From an uncultured Collinsella sp. (GTDB taxonomy: Bacteria > Actinomycetota > Coriobacteriia > Coriobacteriales > Coriobacteriaceae), in contig CAJMHR010000067.1 in assembly GCA_905213265.1 (NCBI GenBank), forward strand, positions 1 through 6,134: DNA of 6,134 nt. Reading direction: 5' to 3'. The stretch's first letter is position 1. The number at the start of each line of letters is the position of its first letter. The translations under genes were made by a program, and so were the position numbers. The notes beneath the pieces were generated by a model. The model was not told the origin of the DNA and searched no databases. It saw only the letters and a list, made by a program, of their open reading frames with translations. This document shows positions 5,828 to 6,134 of this stretch, piece after piece.

Positions 5828-6029
5828 CAGTCCGAGCGGCCTCTTGCGGGCGGACGCAATCTGCCGGTCAGCATTAATTAGAAATAAATTGATGGCGTTG
5901 CTTCGGTAATTGAAAACACTTTAAAACATACCAGCAAACAATAATCCCAGCTAAACAGCTTGAGAGATTGCGTGGCTGGTTTGCATGTACCACATACACC
6001 ACAATGCACAAGCATCCATGGCACGCAAA

Positions 6030-6064
6030 TAAAAAACGAGGGAGGCCGCATCCGACCTCCCTCG
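6030..6064 (-). terminator. intrinsic terminator of guaA
   Basis: On the minus strand CGAGGGAGG (6064-6056) and CCTCCCTCG (6045-6037) form a perfect 9-bp stem with a ten-base loop. It is followed directly by six T (6036-6031). It begins 14 bases past the guaA stop, so guaA transcription should end before the R-M operon, which then needs its own promoter. Confidence 0.9.
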
Positions 6065-6078
6065 CAAAGAGCTATTTA

Positions 6079-6134
6079 CTATTCCCACTCGATGGTCGCG
6101 GGCGGCTTGGACGTGATGTCGTAGCACACGCGGT
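6079..6134 (-). CDS. guaA: GMP synthase (glutamine-hydrolysing), C-terminal end only
   Basis: Only the last 17 codons are inside the window. They read VCYDITSKPPATIEWE before a TAG stop, the highly conserved C-terminus of GuaA, where the end of the protein contributes to the dimerisation and XMP-binding domain. The full enzyme converts XMP to GMP using glutamine and ATP in purine synthesis, in the cytoplasm. The gene runs off the right edge, so its start and the catalytic domains are not visible. The stop is followed at once by a strong terminator. Identification is firm from the tail motif despite the short stretch. Confidence 0.92.
   Translation of the reverse strand, partial: RVCYDITSKPPATIEWE

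Larger units (their letters stand above)
5677..6029. other. AT-richer intergenic region with repeats, no gene
   Basis: Between the operator and the guaA terminator I found no open frame with a start, ribosome binding site and plausible length on either strand. It contains (ATCA)3 at 5694-5705, an inverted repeat at 5714-5746 and a cluster of TGAGTAC motifs at 5778-5827. A weak plus-strand promoter is conceivable (TTGACG at 5720-5725 with AT-rich sequence near 5743-5749), but nothing recognisable lies downstream of it. The right part (about 5870-6029) shows nothing I can assign. Confidence 0.5.

Noticed and set aside
5677..6029. CRISPR array or tRNA in the repeat-rich intergenic region
   Set aside because: The repeats are 7-9 bp without regular spacers, and no cloverleaf arrangement was found.
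6079..6090. Attachment-site duplication of the guaA 3' end
   Set aside because: I looked for a second copy of the GAGTGGGAATA tail on both strands in the window and found none.

Overview
The window holds a three-gene Type III restriction-modification operon on the minus strand, lying just downstream of the end of guaA (GMP synthase). The coding sequence is GC-rich, and the visible GuaA C-terminus is the conserved one found across bacteria. The Mod and Res proteins resemble the long Mod plus DEAH-helicase pairs I associate with actinobacteria. A high-G+C actinobacterium, perhaps a gut Coriobacteriia member, is my guess, with low confidence; the sequence does not fix the taxon.

Layout from right to left, which is the direction of transcription. 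The last 17 codons of guaA (6079-6134) are followed by a strong intrinsic terminator (6030-6064). About 440 bases of AT-richer DNA without a gene (5590-6029) carry several repeat families, a probable promoter and a 24-bp perfect palindrome built from three tandem 8-bp boxes. Next come a 55-residue ribbon-helix-helix protein (5422-5589), mod (3239-5422) and res (327-3236). The three genes overlap or abut: the first stop overlaps the mod start, and 2 nt separate the mod stop from the res ATG. A GC-rich hairpin (231-259) probably ends the operon. The left 230 bases contain no credible gene but hold structured inverted repeats.

Mod is an N6-adenine-type beta-class methyltransferase (DPPY before the FxGxG motif). 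Res is an SF2 helicase with a C-terminal PD-(D/E)xK-like nuclease. Together they should methylate, and in the absence of methylation cleave, an asymmetric DNA site. Two layers of control can be read from the sequence. First, the small ribbon-helix-helix protein probably represses its own operon through the met-box-like palindrome over the predicted -35. Second, mod contains a run of nine G at codons 86-89; a change of one G in either direction runs into a stop within a few codons, which is the layout of a phase-variable methyltransferase (phasevarion). The specificity region of mod is AT-richer than its flanks and contains a near-perfect 41-nt inverted repeat that can fold in the mRNA into a 19-bp hairpin with a 3-nt loop.

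The most notable points are the combination of an on/off G-tract with a dedicated ribbon-helix-helix regulator in one Type III operon, and the hairpin inside the target-recognition region.
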